From contig NZ_KE150413.1 of NCBI RefSeq assembly GCF_000411255.1, positions 1,218,999 through 1,282,998 of the forward strand: a stretch of 64,000 bases of DNA. Reading direction: 5' to 3'. This document shows positions 17,564 through 25,793 of the stretch, in pieces (position 1 is the first letter of the stretch; every line of letters starts with the position of its first letter). The translations under genes were made by a program, and so were the position numbers. This DNA is from Paenibacillus sp. HGH0039. Its GTDB lineage: Bacteria; Bacillota; Bacilli; Paenibacillales; NBRC-103111. The notes beneath the pieces are model-generated. The model searched no databases. It saw nothing but the letters and a program-made list of their open reading frames with translations, and had not been told where the DNA came from.

Positions 17564-18178
17564 ATGCAAACGAACCAAAACCAAAACCAAAACCAAAACC
17601 AAAACCAGAACCAGAACCAGAACCAGAACTTGAACACGCTCGACGCTCTGAACCGCTTCGAGCAATTGGCCGAGACCTATATTCAGGAACTGGAAAATTA
17701 CAGCCTGGAAGAGCTGACCCGCAAGCCCGATGAAGAACAATGGTCGCTGGGGCAAATGTATGTGCATTTGATCAAGTCGGCTTTATACCGGCATCTTCCC
17801 ATTATGGAAGCCTGCCGTTCTTCTTCCGGTTCGGACGGGATGGACGAGAAAACGGAGAGAGGTGTAGAGGCTTTCGCCAATGGAGGCTATCCTCCTATCC
17901 GAATCCAAGTTCCGCCGTCCAAGGAATACACGCCGCTTCAGCCGGAAAGCAAAGAGCAGCTCTCTGATGGCCTTCGTGACGTTATTCGCGCCATGCGAGC
18001 CATCCAGCCGGTACTGGCCGATATTCCGCCCGCCCATACGGTGGAGCATCCCGGCTTCGGGGGATTGAACGCGGTGGAATGGTTCTCGCTGGTGGAGATG
18101 CACTACCGCCACCATCTGCGCCAGAAGGAGCGTTTGGACGCTTTTCTGCGGGAGACAAAGGAAGCTGCCGAGGCCTGA
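17564..18178 (+). CDS. DinB-family protein with (Asn-Gln) repeat N-terminus
   Basis: A 204-aa protein. After MQT come nine NQ dipeptides, then a DinB/YfiT-like four-helix domain starting LDALNRFEQLAETYIQELENYS. Candidate metal-binding His residues lie in the first helix pair (MYVHLIKSALYRH) and near the end (EMHYRHHLRQKERLDAF), as expected for this fold. The family includes thiol-dependent (bacillithiol) transferases and uncharacterised stress proteins. ATG follows AAAGGAGAG. It may be transcribed with or regulated by the WYL regulator upstream. Confidence 0.87.
   Translation: MQTNQNQNQNQNQNQNQNQNQNLNTLDALNRFEQLAETYIQELENYSLEELTRKPDEEQWSLGQMYVHLIKSALYRHLPIMEACRSSSGSDGMDEKTERGVEAFANGGYPPIRIQVPPSKEYTPLQPESKEQLSDGLRDVIRAMRAIQPVLADIPPAHTVEHPGFGGLNAVEWFSLVEMHYRHHLRQKERLDAFLRETKEAAEA
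17573..17626. repeat. Hexanucleotide microsatellite encoding (NQ)9
   Basis: Nine tandem hexamers, AACCAA five times then AACCAG four times, at the 5' end of the DinB gene. Unit length is a multiple of three, so slippage would change length without shifting frame. Confidence 0.9.
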
Positions 18179-18351
18179 TTTCTGCGAGCTGTAGTGGAGG
18201 CGCCGTCATGCGAAATCGCATTTCCTGCCGAGAATTCACATTTAATGTGGAACTCAGGGTTCACATAAGCGGCGGCCGCCTGTCTATCCAAAGGATGGAC
18301 AATGTCCGAAGGCCGGATAAAATCAAAAGCTGCCTGTCGGCAGCGCAAGCA

Positions 18352-18395
18352 ACCCAAAAAGGAGCAGACTCATAAAAGAGCTGCTCCTTTTGGGT
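18352..18395. terminator. Strong hairpin between the DinB and DUF4272 genes
   Basis: ACCCAAAAAGGAGCAG pairs with CTGCTCCTTTTGGGT (one bulge) around a 13-nt loop. It lies between two convergent genes and probably ends transcription in one or both directions. Confidence 0.7.
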
Positions 18396-18451
18396 ATGGG
18401 CGGCGTGGTTTATCGACTATGCTTGAGCCTCATTCCATGCCCTATGTACCT

Positions 18452-18529
18452 GGTCCTATGGACCCGAATCATGTACCAGGTGATGTATCCGGTCCTATGG
18501 ACCCAAATCATGTACCCGGTGATATATCC
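18452..18529. repeat. Tandem 39-bp repeat (two copies)
   Basis: Two adjacent 39-bp units start at 18452 and 18491 and differ at a few bases; partial units flank them. Read on the plus strand they would encode GPMDPNHVPGDVS twice, but no ribosome site or credible gene supports translation. They sit just beyond the stop codon of the DUF4272 gene. With the hairpin at 18352 they fill the 355-bp interval between the DinB and DUF4272 genes. Confidence 0.75.
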
Positions 18530-18533
18530 GGTT

Positions 18534-19712
18534 CTACGTATCGGTGCTTACGTCATCCCACTCCGCATCCATATAGCGGACCAGCCAGTTCAGAGCCCGG
18601 TGCCTCTCCATAACGACGCCGCCGTCCAGTCCGGCCGGGGCGGGATTGCCTTTGATCCGGGCATCTACGCAGGCCCAGTCATAGCGGTAAATCCGGTCCG
18701 CTTCCTCGAGAATGTCTGCTTTCGATCGGACTATTGCCTGCTCATGGAACGTGTCGAAATTCCCGGCCAGCCTTAAAGCGTCCACGGCGGCCTGAACGTC
18801 GCATACGGAGTCGGGATAGCCCAGTTCTTCCACGTACCCGAGGGACCAGAGCAGAACCCAGTAGCATTCGTACATCCAGGCGAACTGGACGGCATCCGTC
18901 GGATCGGGCGAATCGCTTTCGAGGAAAGCCCGTTCTTTCTCCGTAAAGAAAGGGGAAGCGCCGTACAGCTCGATAACGCCTTCGATAAATTCTCTCGCTT
19001 CTTTGATGTCCGCGCCTTCGGCAAGGTCCGCGCCGTACATGGCGATCATGCATAGAGCGGCTGCGCGCGCGGCGATTTCCTCCTTCGTCCGGATAGCGGC
19101 AAATTCATCGCCGTCGATGACCGGTAAATGCTCGATGACGGGCACGCCCTGTTCCGCCAGCAAAGCCATATTTCGTTCTTTCCGCGCTTCGGCGGACGGG
19201 GACGACTGGATATGGGCGTCGATCAGATCCGTGCTGACCGTGACGGTGAAATCTTCTACCTCGGACTCACCCTGTGCGCTCAAAACCACCCGGCCCTCCG
19301 GGTTCAGCAGCTGGCCGGTCGGCAGGAACAAAACGGCATGCACGCGGGACGCCGCCTCCAATATCCGGTTCATCGTCTCCGGATCGATTTCCTTGGAAGA
19401 TACGATGCCGACAGCCGCGTTAAGGGCGGAGATTTGCTTGAGTACTTTGGCTTGAATGTGTTCGTGCGGCGTTTCGATCTGGCTGAAAAAGCCGTACATG
19501 CCCCGGATCATCGGCTCGAATTCGCCCGGATTGCCTTCCAGCGTCATCAGGGAAAACGTAACGGTCGTTTTGCTGAAAAACTTTTTGTCCACCACTGTAA
19601 TCTGGTTTCCGTCTGGCGAAATTTGAACCTGCTTGTCCCCGAAGGCGGTGCGGATGGCCTCCGTTATTTTTTCGTACCCTTTTATCGAGATATAAAGCGT
19701 ACATTGATTCAT
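18534..19712 (-). CDS. DUF4272-domain protein
   Basis: A 392-aa soluble protein. ATG at 19712 (minus strand) is preceded by GAGGAAG. The C-terminal two thirds match the DUF4272 pattern: ARKERNMALLAEQGVPVIEHLPVI, EIAARAAALCMIAMYGADL, and a Trp-rich section FAWMYECYWVLLWSLGYVEELGYP. The N-terminal 150 residues are alpha/beta and less distinctive. The function of the family is unknown. It is divergent from the MocR-type regulator gene, with 110 bp between starts holding both promoters. Convergent with the DinB gene. Confidence 0.85.
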   Translation of the reverse strand: MNQCTLYISIKGYEKITEAIRTAFGDKQVQISPDGNQITVVDKKFFSKTTVTFSLMTLEGNPGEFEPMIRGMYGFFSQIETPHEHIQAKVLKQISALNAAVGIVSSKEIDPETMNRILEAASRVHAVLFLPTGQLLNPEGRVVLSAQGESEVEDFTVTVSTDLIDAHIQSSPSAEARKERNMALLAEQGVPVIEHLPVIDGDEFAAIRTKEEIAARAAALCMIAMYGADLAEGADIKEAREFIEGVIELYGASPFFTEKERAFLESDSPDPTDAVQFAWMYECYWVLLWSLGYVEELGYPDSVCDVQAAVDALRLAGNFDTFHEQAIVRSKADILEEADRIYRYDWACVDARIKGNPAPAGLDGGVVMERHRALNWLVRYMDAEWDDVSTDT

Positions 19713-19822
19713 GCTGCACTTCCTCTCATCGTGTCGTTAACCCTACCATCATACCGAAAAACCGGTAAAGTTGTAAAATGTGGTATTCTAGCATTAAACC
19801 TAGAAAGATAGGAAGGATTCAC

Positions 19823-21271
19823 GTGATTGGTTACCCTAAGCTGGACGAACGAGACCCGCAGCCGCTGTATATGCAGCTCTACGTTCATATTAAGACCGGC
19901 ATTATCCGGGGCGAGATCGCCGAACATACCCGCCTGCCGTCTATCCGCAAACTGGCCGGTTTTCTCGGGCTGAGCACGACACCGGTCGAATCGGCTTACC
20001 ATCAGCTTCTTTCGGAAGGCTATATCGCGAGCAGGCCCAAGAGCGGCTATTATGTGGAAAAGCTTCCCGAGCCCTATGGAAAACTCGGCTCACTACCCGT
20101 GGCGGCGCCCCTGCCGGTCCAGGAGGAGGAGCCTCATGCGGCCAGGAAGCGCAAGTTCCGCTACGATTTTCATTTGTCGCGGAACGATTTTACCGCTTTT
20201 CCATACGGAACCTGGAAAAAGCTTGCGAACGAAATGCTCGCCCCGGATAACGAGAACCTGCTGTTCTTCGGGGACCCGAGAGGCGAGCGCGGGCTGAGGG
20301 AACAAATCGCCCGCTACCTCCGGCAGATGCGGGGCGTGGAATGTTCCCCGGCGCAGGTTGTCGTCGGAGCCGACCAGTTTAATCTGGGCGTCATCCTGAG
20401 CCAGATTTTGAAGCGGTACGGTGCGCGGCTCGCCATAGAGAACCCCGGGTACCCGCTGATCCCGTCGATCTTCGGCAGGACGGGCTATGAGATCTTGCCC
20501 GTGCCGCTGGAGGCGGACGGCATCGACATTGGGCGGCTTCACGCCACCGGGGCCCGTCTCGTCACCGTCACGCCTTCGCACCAGTTTCCCCGCGGAATGG
20601 TGATGCCGGTCTCCAAGCGGCTGAAGCTGCTCCAGTGGGCGCGCGATACGGACGGCTTCATCCTCGAAGACGATTACGACGGGGAATTCCGCTACCACGG
20701 GCGTCCCGTTCCGGCCATGCAGGCGCTCGTTCCCGGCGCCCCCGTCATTTATTTGGGCGGCTTCGGCCAAATTATGGCCCCGGCCCTCTGCGTCAGCTAT
20801 ATGGTGCTGCCGGACAAGCTCGTGCCGCTTTTCGACGCGCTGCGCAGAGAGATGATGTTCGAGCAGTCCGCCTCCAGGCTGCATCAGCATACGCTGGCTC
20901 TTTTTATGGAGCGGGGCTACCTGGAGAAGCATGTGCGCAGGATGCGCAAGCTTTACCGGAAAAAGCACGACAGGCTGACGGCAGCCGTCGGGCGCATTTT
21001 CGGCAGCCGGGCCGCGGTGATCGGCCGGGACGCGGGGTTCCACATCGTGCTCCGCGTGCGCGACGATCGGCCGGAGGCAGAACTGCTCCGGCTGGCGGAA
21101 GCGGCCGGCGTTCATGTGTCATCGGCGGCGTTTTACTGGCCGGGGACGGTTCCGCCCGAAGGCGAGAAAGATTTTATGGTCGGATTCAGCGGGATTGCGG
21201 AAGAGGACATCGAACCGGGTATACGGAAACTGAAAGAAGCGTGGTTCGGCGATGCGAATCTGTCGTCTTGA
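19823..21271 (+). CDS. MocR-type GntR/aminotransferase-like regulator lacking the PLP lysine
   Basis: GTG 19823 after AGGAAGGA gives 482 aa. The N-terminal GntR winged helix (about 10-75) reads PLYMQLYVHIKTGIIRGEI..TRLPSIRKLAGFLGLSTTPV. The rest is a fold-type I aminotransferase-like domain with ENPGYP, TPSHQFPRGMVMP and EDDYDGEFRY. The site normally reading like SFSKxLAPxLRxGY is here GGFGQIMAPALCVSY: the PLP-binding Lys is Q316 (CAA 20768-20770) and the phosphate-contacting Arg is Cys. It should therefore not form the internal aldimine. MocR proteins such as PdxR and GabR are PLP-sensing regulators; this one may bind a different ligand. Confidence 0.88.
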   Translation: MIGYPKLDERDPQPLYMQLYVHIKTGIIRGEIAEHTRLPSIRKLAGFLGLSTTPVESAYHQLLSEGYIASRPKSGYYVEKLPEPYGKLGSLPVAAPLPVQEEEPHAARKRKFRYDFHLSRNDFTAFPYGTWKKLANEMLAPDNENLLFFGDPRGERGLREQIARYLRQMRGVECSPAQVVVGADQFNLGVILSQILKRYGARLAIENPGYPLIPSIFGRTGYEILPVPLEADGIDIGRLHATGARLVTVTPSHQFPRGMVMPVSKRLKLLQWARDTDGFILEDDYDGEFRYHGRPVPAMQALVPGAPVIYLGGFGQIMAPALCVSYMVLPDKLVPLFDALRREMMFEQSASRLHQHTLALFMERGYLEKHVRRMRKLYRKKHDRLTAAVGRIFGSRAAVIGRDAGFHIVLRVRDDRPEAELLRLAEAAGVHVSSAAFYWPGTVPPEGEKDFMVGFSGIAEEDIEPGIRKLKEAWFGDANLSS

Positions 21272-21353
21272 ATTTTATAAATCTGTTCATTTTGAAATAG
21301 ATAGTTTGCTGGTATAACTAAGGTACACATGATCTATGGAGGATTTGAAAGCT

Positions 21354-22043
21354 ATGAATGAATCTATGAATGAACCTGTAAAAGAATCTGTGAGCGAGCC
21401 TGTGAATAGAGCTGTGAATGATCCTGTGAACGGAGTTGGGAATACCGAGCCGGACCGGCAAAAAAGCGACGGCCCGAACAAAGCCGGAGTCCCGGTCCCC
21501 GTACGTTTTCTGGAAGGGGAGAAGGTCTATTTGCGTCCCGTTGATACCGGGGACACGGAGACGTATTTTCAGCAGCTGTTTCAGCCGCAAACCCGCAAAT
21601 TGACGGGGACGCAGAAACATTTTACAAGAAACCAGATCGAGCGATATATCGAAGGAAAGGCGCAGGACACGTCAAGCATTCTGCTGCTGATCGCCCTGAC
21701 CGAAACCGACGAGGTGATCGGGGACATCGCGCTGCAGGATATCGACAGCTACAACCGCAGCGCGGGCATCCGCATCTCCATCGACAGCAGCAGAAATCAG
21801 GGCAAAGGCTGCGGAACGGAAGCGCTCAACCTAATGCTGGATTACGGATTCGGCATCGTGAACCTGCACCGGATCGAGCTGAACGTATTTGCCTATAACG
21901 AGCGCGCCCTTCACGTATACGAGAAAATCGGCTTCAAAAAAGAAGGCGTGCAGAAAGAAGCCCTCTATTACAATCACAAGTACCACGACTCGATTCTAAT
22001 GGCGCTCCTTGAACACGAGTACCGGGAGCTTCACGGGCTGTAG
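21354..22043 (+). CDS. GNAT acetyltransferase (RimJ/RimL type)
   Basis: ATG 21354 has GGAGG 11 bp upstream; ATG 21336 is the alternative. The first 35 residues are a degenerate repeat (MNESMNEPVKESVSEPVN..), encoded by roughly 12-bp repeats and probably disordered. The GNAT domain starts at VYLRPVDTGD; the acetyl-CoA loop reads IDSSRNQGKGCGTEALNLMLDYGF, followed by NLHRIELNVFAYNERALHVYEKIGFKKEG. It probably acetylates a protein N-terminus or small amine; the substrate is unknown. Confidence 0.88.
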   Translation: MNESMNEPVKESVSEPVNRAVNDPVNGVGNTEPDRQKSDGPNKAGVPVPVRFLEGEKVYLRPVDTGDTETYFQQLFQPQTRKLTGTQKHFTRNQIERYIEGKAQDTSSILLLIALTETDEVIGDIALQDIDSYNRSAGIRISIDSSRNQGKGCGTEALNLMLDYGFGIVNLHRIELNVFAYNERALHVYEKIGFKKEGVQKEALYYNHKYHDSILMALLEHEYRELHGL

Positions 22044-22239
22044 AGTTTAGATTGGACTGCTCCTAAAAAGTCATCATGCTGTTACCTAAATTATTCCACG
22101 AGAATGCTCGCAACTGAAGAGAGAAATATTAGCAGAAATATGTACGAAAGGAAACGGTTTTGTGACAGGGGGATGCTATACTATATGGAAGAACCTTGAA
22201 GCTGGGGAGAGCAGACGTTTTAGAAAAGGGGAGCAGCCT

Positions 22240-22476
22240 ATGGCCGTATTTAGATGCGATTGCGGAAAAAATTTATCCAATTCGAGGTGTCCCAACGACA
22301 TCGAATTGATTCTTTTTACGGATTTCGAATGGGAAGACATACAAGAAAAAGTGCACGAAGGAGCGGATATCTATGACGCTGAACCCAAATATGACGTATG
22401 GCGCTGCCCCGAATGTTTGCGTGTTTATGTATTCAAAGGCGTGAGTTTATTGTACCAATACAAATTGGAAAAGTAG
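22240..22476 (+). CDS. Small zinc-ribbon-like protein
   Basis: ATG 22240 follows AAAAGGGGAG and gives 78 aa. Two Cys pairs, CDC near residue 6 and CPEC near 59, plus an extra Cys (SRCPN) suggest one zinc site. No family is recognised. It is 9 bp upstream of a second small gene, and the pair probably forms an operon at the left border of the AT-rich island. Confidence 0.65.
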   Translation: MAVFRCDCGKNLSNSRCPNDIELILFTDFEWEDIQEKVHEGADIYDAEPKYDVWRCPECLRVYVFKGVSLLYQYKLEK

Positions 22477-22485
22477 GGTAGATCC

Positions 22486-22773
22486 ATGCAGCTGAAAGGT
22501 ATCATCTTTTCAACGGAAGAGATGGAGGAAATTGAACTTCTTAAAGAGTTATGTGAGAACATGACCGTGGACGGAGTTGAAATTGTCTGCTTTAAGGTGC
22601 TTTCGGATCTATTGAACAATCGTGTCAGGTTCGAAGACATTTCGAAGGAAGTATTACAGATTACGCAGCTTCAGATGAACGATTATGTTCATTTCTGGTC
22701 GGATATCGATTGGTATGACAGCCGGATGGTTGAAAGTGTGTCTATGAAATTCGGAAAGTTGTTAGGGAATTGA
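22486..22773 (+). CDS. Small acidic hypothetical protein
   Basis: A 95-aa acidic protein (MQLKGIIFSTEEMEEIELLKELCENMTVDGVEIV..) with a short upstream GTAGGG box. No motif is recognised. Size, acidity and context resemble immunity-type proteins, but this is only a contextual guess. A good terminator follows directly. Confidence 0.6.
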   Translation: MQLKGIIFSTEEMEEIELLKELCENMTVDGVEIVCFKVLSDLLNNRVRFEDISKEVLQITQLQMNDYVHFWSDIDWYDSRMVESVSMKFGKLLGN

Positions 22774-22806
22774 GGTCAGCCGGGAAGCCCGGTTGGCCTT
22801 TTTTTG
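22774..22806 (+). terminator. Terminator
   Basis: GGTCAGCCGGG pairs with CCCGGTTGGCC around a very short loop and is followed by seven T. Confidence 0.9.
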
Positions 22807-22990
22807 TATTTCGTCAAAAAATGATGGATTTTTACAATATACGACAAAAGTTCTTAATGATAAATGAGGCTTTGTCCACTAACATTGTAGTTTGTTGGTT
22901 CTTTATTTTATTCGAGGCGGTGGAACAAAAGGTTCAAGGGTCATAGGGATATACATATTAAGTGATAACGAAAATATTTTTAATTCAAGG

Positions 22991-23380
22991 ATGGTGGAAA
23001 TTTTGAGTTGGTTTCGTAAACGAAAAAACGGAATCTTGAGAAGATTTGCTAGCGTGGTTCTGCTGCTGAACGCTTTAACACTTGGAGCAACTGCAGCATA
23101 TTCACAAAGTATGAGCAAAGCTGGGTTTGAAGGGGTTGCTAGTATGTCCGATCATTCACTCACGTATCCGGGGAATCTTATAGACAGGGCGGTGCTGCCT
23201 GGCACAGATGTCCAAAGCAGTGTATACGGGAACGTATATTTGAATGGTTTTGCCAAAACGTTAGGAGCACCGTTTACGGTTACGCCGGCTGCGCCTATCC
23301 CGGTATTTAGAACATCGAATTTTTCCCGAATGGAGAGACATCAGAATTCAAAAAGAGATATTTGCCAAAGAAGTAATTAG
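22991..23380 (+). pseudogene. Signal-peptide-bearing N-terminal remnant, probably of a secreted toxin
   Basis: From ATG 22991 or TTG 23003 the product begins with basic residues and a hydrophobic stretch (RRFASVVLLLNALTLGATAAYSQS), a plausible export signal. About 90 residues follow (SLTYPGNLIDRAVLPGTDVQSSVYG..) before the frame ends in sequence that makes better sense in another frame (23322-23483). It therefore looks like the N-terminus of a longer exported protein whose middle has been deleted. Assignment to a toxin rests on the toxin tails and immunity genes downstream. Confidence 0.5.
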
Positions 23381-23483
23381 TAAAACGGCAGACTTTATTG
23401 CAGACCTAGTTAAAATAAACCCTGCTATACTAATGAGCCAACGAATTGTTGAATTACAGTCATCTGGGAAAATCAGCCAATAG
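23322..23483 (+). pseudogene. Orphan C-terminal fragment (toxin tail 1)
   Basis: In the +1 frame relative to the preceding remnant, 53 codons read FPEWRDIRIQKEIFAKEVISK.. and end ..IVELQSSGKISQ. There is no start codon and it overlaps the end of the preceding frame. It is probably the last part of a once longer gene joined by deletion. Its family is not recognised. Confidence 0.45.
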
Positions 23484-23498
23484 GTATTAGTGGAGTTT

Positions 23499-23533
23499 GA
23501 CCTTAGGGTTGTAATCCTCAAGGTCTTTTTTTA
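23499..23533 (+). terminator. Terminator, related to the one at 24344
   Basis: GACCTTAGGG pairs with CCTCAAGGTC around a short loop, followed by seven T. The same hairpin with slightly different sequence recurs at 24344-24378. Confidence 0.8.
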
Positions 23534-23538
23534 TACCA

Positions 23539-23786
23539 GGGAAAAACTTCAAAAGTCATTATCTCTATCATAAGAAGTTACTAGAAAATGTACTTGGAAC
23601 AAAGTATAAAAGTATGATTGATGATGGTAAAGTCACATTTGTAGGGAATGCAACTTTGTAAAAGGCGGGGAAGTATACAAGGTATATCGAGGCAATGGCT
23701 TGACAATAACAACAAAACAAGATGATGAGTGGCACACTCTCTTAGAGTCAGGGAAAGGGATGAATTTGAAATTTTTGTTTGAATAG
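23539..23786 (+). pseudogene. Orphan polymorphic-toxin C-terminus (toxin tail 2), frameshifted
   Basis: Two overlapping frames read GKNFKSHYLYHKKLLENVLG.. then KGGEVYKVYRGNGLTITTKQ..WHTLLESGKGMNL. Together they match the style of a C-terminal tip found on Rhs/LXG-type toxins of bacilli (HYxxHKxLLxxVLG ... YRGNGLTIVT ... WVTLLESGKGMD). The frame changes near 23660, so the piece is broken, and it lacks a start. The gene 21 bp downstream would then be its immunity gene. Confidence 0.55.
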
Positions 23787-23806
23787 TAAAAAGACGGGGG
23801 AGACCT

Positions 23807-24322
23807 ATGTGTTTAGAAGAGATCAAAAGTGTGATTCAAAATAACTTTTTAAGTAATGTTTATGTAACGGGTGTCGTGTTGCCTTCAGAAAGAGATGATG
23901 AACTTGCAGAGTTTGTGCCTTATAGGAGTTATCTGTTTTTTGAGTTTGATGATCAACTCGTAAAAGTTGAAGCAATTGAGCAATATTCAAAAATTTCAAT
24001 TGCAATAACCCCAACCCTTATTGTAAGGGTAGAGGTGGAAGATGTGATTCCGACTAAATCAAGTATTAGCGACATTATTTTTGATAATAGTTTGATTGAC
24101 AACAAAGTTAGCAAAATTGAGATGTTCAATATGCAGGTAAACAGCAATGAAATTATCTGCGATGCTCTAAGGCTATCTATAACTAACAAGACTAATAAAC
24201 AGGAACTATTTTTAGACCCTCAATTCTTTGGCATAAATATTGGAGGGTTTGGGGTAGAAGAGATATGGAGATATAATTTACCAGAAGGGTACGAATCGAA
24301 GTTAACGATTATTGAGTTCTAA
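23807..24322 (+). CDS. Probable immunity protein
   Basis: A 171-aa acidic, beta-rich protein starting MCLEEIKSVIQNNFLSNVYVTGVVLPSERDDELAEF. ATG follows GGGGGAG. No family is recognised with certainty. It lies immediately after a toxin C-terminal fragment and before a cassette-type terminator, which is the usual position of a cognate immunity gene. Neutralisation of that toxin is inferred from position only. Confidence 0.6.
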   Translation: MCLEEIKSVIQNNFLSNVYVTGVVLPSERDDELAEFVPYRSYLFFEFDDQLVKVEAIEQYSKISIAITPTLIVRVEVEDVIPTKSSISDIIFDNSLIDNKVSKIEMFNMQVNSNEIICDALRLSITNKTNKQELFLDPQFFGINIGGFGVEEIWRYNLPEGYESKLTIIEF

Positions 24323-24343
24323 ACCATCTGTTGTAAACACATT

Positions 24344-24378
24344 GACCTTGGGGGCGGCAATCCTCAGGATCTTTTTTT
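24344..24378 (+). terminator. Terminator, duplicate of the 23499 hairpin
   Basis: GACCTTGGGGGCGGCAATCC begins the hairpin, which ends CAGGATC and runs into seven T. It parallels the hairpin at 23499. Confidence 0.75.
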
Positions 24379-24389
24379 GCCTCCACCCA

Positions 24390-24410
24390 GTGCCGAATGA
24401 ATCGGGCGGC
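24390..24410. repeat. Short third trace of the cassette spacer repeat
   Basis: GTGCCGAATGAATC followed by a GGCGGC-type core matches the start of the spacer repeats at 28407 and 29728. Only about 21 bp are shared here; the rest has diverged or been lost. Confidence 0.6.
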
Positions 24411-24526
24411 AGTCTCTAATAGAACTTTACTCTCATCAGACCCATATGATATTTCTTCAAATGCAAATGTATGTACTCGTTCAAGTGTTGATGATTATAC
24501 CTTAGCTATACAAGTTACTACTTAAA

Positions 24527-24598
24527 TTAAACGATATCACACGTGCTGGAGGAACTGTAAAAGTCCGAAATACAAACGGAACTTACAAAAATTATTAG
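24527..24598 (+). pseudogene. Orphan toxin-tail fragment (toxin tail 3)
   Basis: An open stretch reads LNDITRAGGTVKVRNTNGTY KNY and then stops. It has no start codon. The pattern TRAGGTVKVxNxNGTYKNY is like the end of Rhs-type toxin tips. The piece is about 24 codons long, so the call is tentative. Confidence 0.4.
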
Positions 24599-24621
24599 TC
24601 GTTATGAAAGGTGGAAAACGT

Positions 24622-24776
24622 GTGAAGGAGATATCTCTTACCCTATTTACCTACCGAGTCTTCAATAAACAGAATATAGCGGAAACCCTAAAGAGTTGGT
24701 GGAGCCCAATTATCTAGAGGAAAATGCCAGACAACATTTTGGCGAAGAGGTATTTCTTGCGAAAGAAAGAAGTTAA
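24622..24776 (+). pseudogene. Frameshifted remnant of a small gene
   Basis: From GTG 24622 one frame reads KEISLTLFTYRVFNKQNIAE, then the sense continues in another frame as PKELVEPNYLEENARQHFGE.. to the TAA at 24774. It is a decayed small gene following toxin tail 3, in the position expected of an immunity gene. The family is unknown. Confidence 0.4.
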
Positions 24777-24783
24777 ATACGTT

Positions 24784-24809
24784 GAAAGAAAATGAGGCAG
24801 CAAATTGGT
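24784..24809. repeat. Short spacer repeat, copy 1
   Basis: GAAAGAAAATGAGGCAGCAA and the following TTGGT recur nearly unchanged at 25794-25818. Confidence 0.7.
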
Positions 24810-24896
24810 GTATTACATCGTAGGTGCTTATCAAGGAAGAACCCAAAGATCGGTGGTATTCTTTATTTAATGGAGGCCGCTTAATCTATTTATAAA

Positions 24897-25289
24897 GTGG
24901 GTGAGCAAATGTACTTGTCTGAAACCTCAGCGTTGAGATTAAAAGAACTCGGCTTTAAGAGAACTTACTACATTGATGAATTAGCACCATTTGACTTTTA
25001 CAAGCTTAATGAAGAAGAATGGGTGTTAGGTGGTAGAGTCTTGCCCAAAGGAGACTTACTAGCACATTCAGACATTATTACTGGAGGGACATGGTTACCT
25101 AGTTTGACTGATTTAATGACTTGGTTGGCGGATAATAATTATACCTATACATTGGAGTGCAAGGAACTGGGTCATGGTTATGTAGTTCAAGCCTTAGATA
25201 GGCAAGGCAATAAAATCAAGGGTAAAGGTGGTACTGCCGAGCTTGCCTTTAGTAAAGTCATAGAGCATATATTAAAATCTACAAGATAA
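24897..25289 (+). CDS. Small hypothetical protein, candidate immunity
   Basis: About 130 aa; GTG 24897 and ATG 24909 are both possible starts, and the ribosome site is unclear. The sequence (YLSETSALRLKELGFKRTYYIDELAPFDFYKLNEEEWVLGG..WLPSLTDLMTWL) is intact and well formed, with one compact alpha/beta domain. No family is recognised. It lies among toxin fragments and immunity-like genes, so an antitoxin or immunity role is likely but unproven. Confidence 0.6.
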   Translation: MGEQMYLSETSALRLKELGFKRTYYIDELAPFDFYKLNEEEWVLGGRVLPKGDLLAHSDIITGGTWLPSLTDLMTWLADNNYTYTLECKELGHGYVVQALDRQGNKIKGKGGTAELAFSKVIEHILKSTR

Positions 25290-25373
25290 TTCTCGTAATC
25301 TACACTACTCCTAATGATGGAAAGAATAAAGGTGAAAGATCTAGTGGAATAAAATTTGAAGAGGGGAGTAACC

Positions 25374-25601
25374 ATGAAAACAGTTTTTTTGCTGCAACAT
25401 AGTTATGAAATAAACCAAATTGAATATACAAAAACAATTGGTATCTATTCTACAAGAGATAAAGCACAGGATGTAATCAATAAATATAAAGAATTGCCTG
25501 GTTTTAAAGAATATCCGGAAGATTTTTATATTGATGAATATCATGTGGATAAGAATGAGTGGCAGGAAGGATTCTTAGGTTCTAGTGCATTTGAAGATTG
25601 A
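25374..25601 (+). CDS. DUF7336-like small protein
   Basis: ATG 25374 after GAGGGGAG gives 75 aa: KTVFLLQHSYEINQIEYTKTIGIYSTRDKAQDVINKYKELPGFKEYPEDFYIDEYHVDKNEWQEGF. This follows the pattern of a small family annotated DUF7336 in bacilli, often found beside toxin/immunity genes. Its function is unknown. A terminator follows. Confidence 0.7.
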   Translation: MKTVFLLQHSYEINQIEYTKTIGIYSTRDKAQDVINKYKELPGFKEYPEDFYIDEYHVDKNEWQEGFLGSSAFED

Positions 25602-25645
25602 TTCTTGCTATAAGTATAAGTTATGCAAGGAGAGTTTATATTTCC

Positions 25646-25684
25646 ACAAAGGACAACAACGGAGGTTGTGGTCCTTTGTTTAAT
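25646..25684 (+). terminator. Terminator
   Basis: ACAAAGGAC pairs with GTCCTTTGT, with extra inner pairs, followed by a T-rich stretch. Confidence 0.75.
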
Positions 25685-25793
25685 TTCTGGATGTATGATC
25701 TATATTTGAATGATCGCTGAATTAATAGACTGGGTGTCTATATTACCTTTACGGTGGGTGAATTTGACGCTGTAACGGGCGGGTAAACAGTAC

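Noticed and set aside
17573-17626. Phase-variable switch at the NQ microsatellite
   Set aside because: Six-base units cannot shift the reading frame, so on/off switching by slippage is not expected.
18302-18613. 103-aa frame covering the 39-bp repeat
   Set aside because: No ribosome site; passes through a hairpin and into the DUF4272 gene antisense. Kept only as a repeat.
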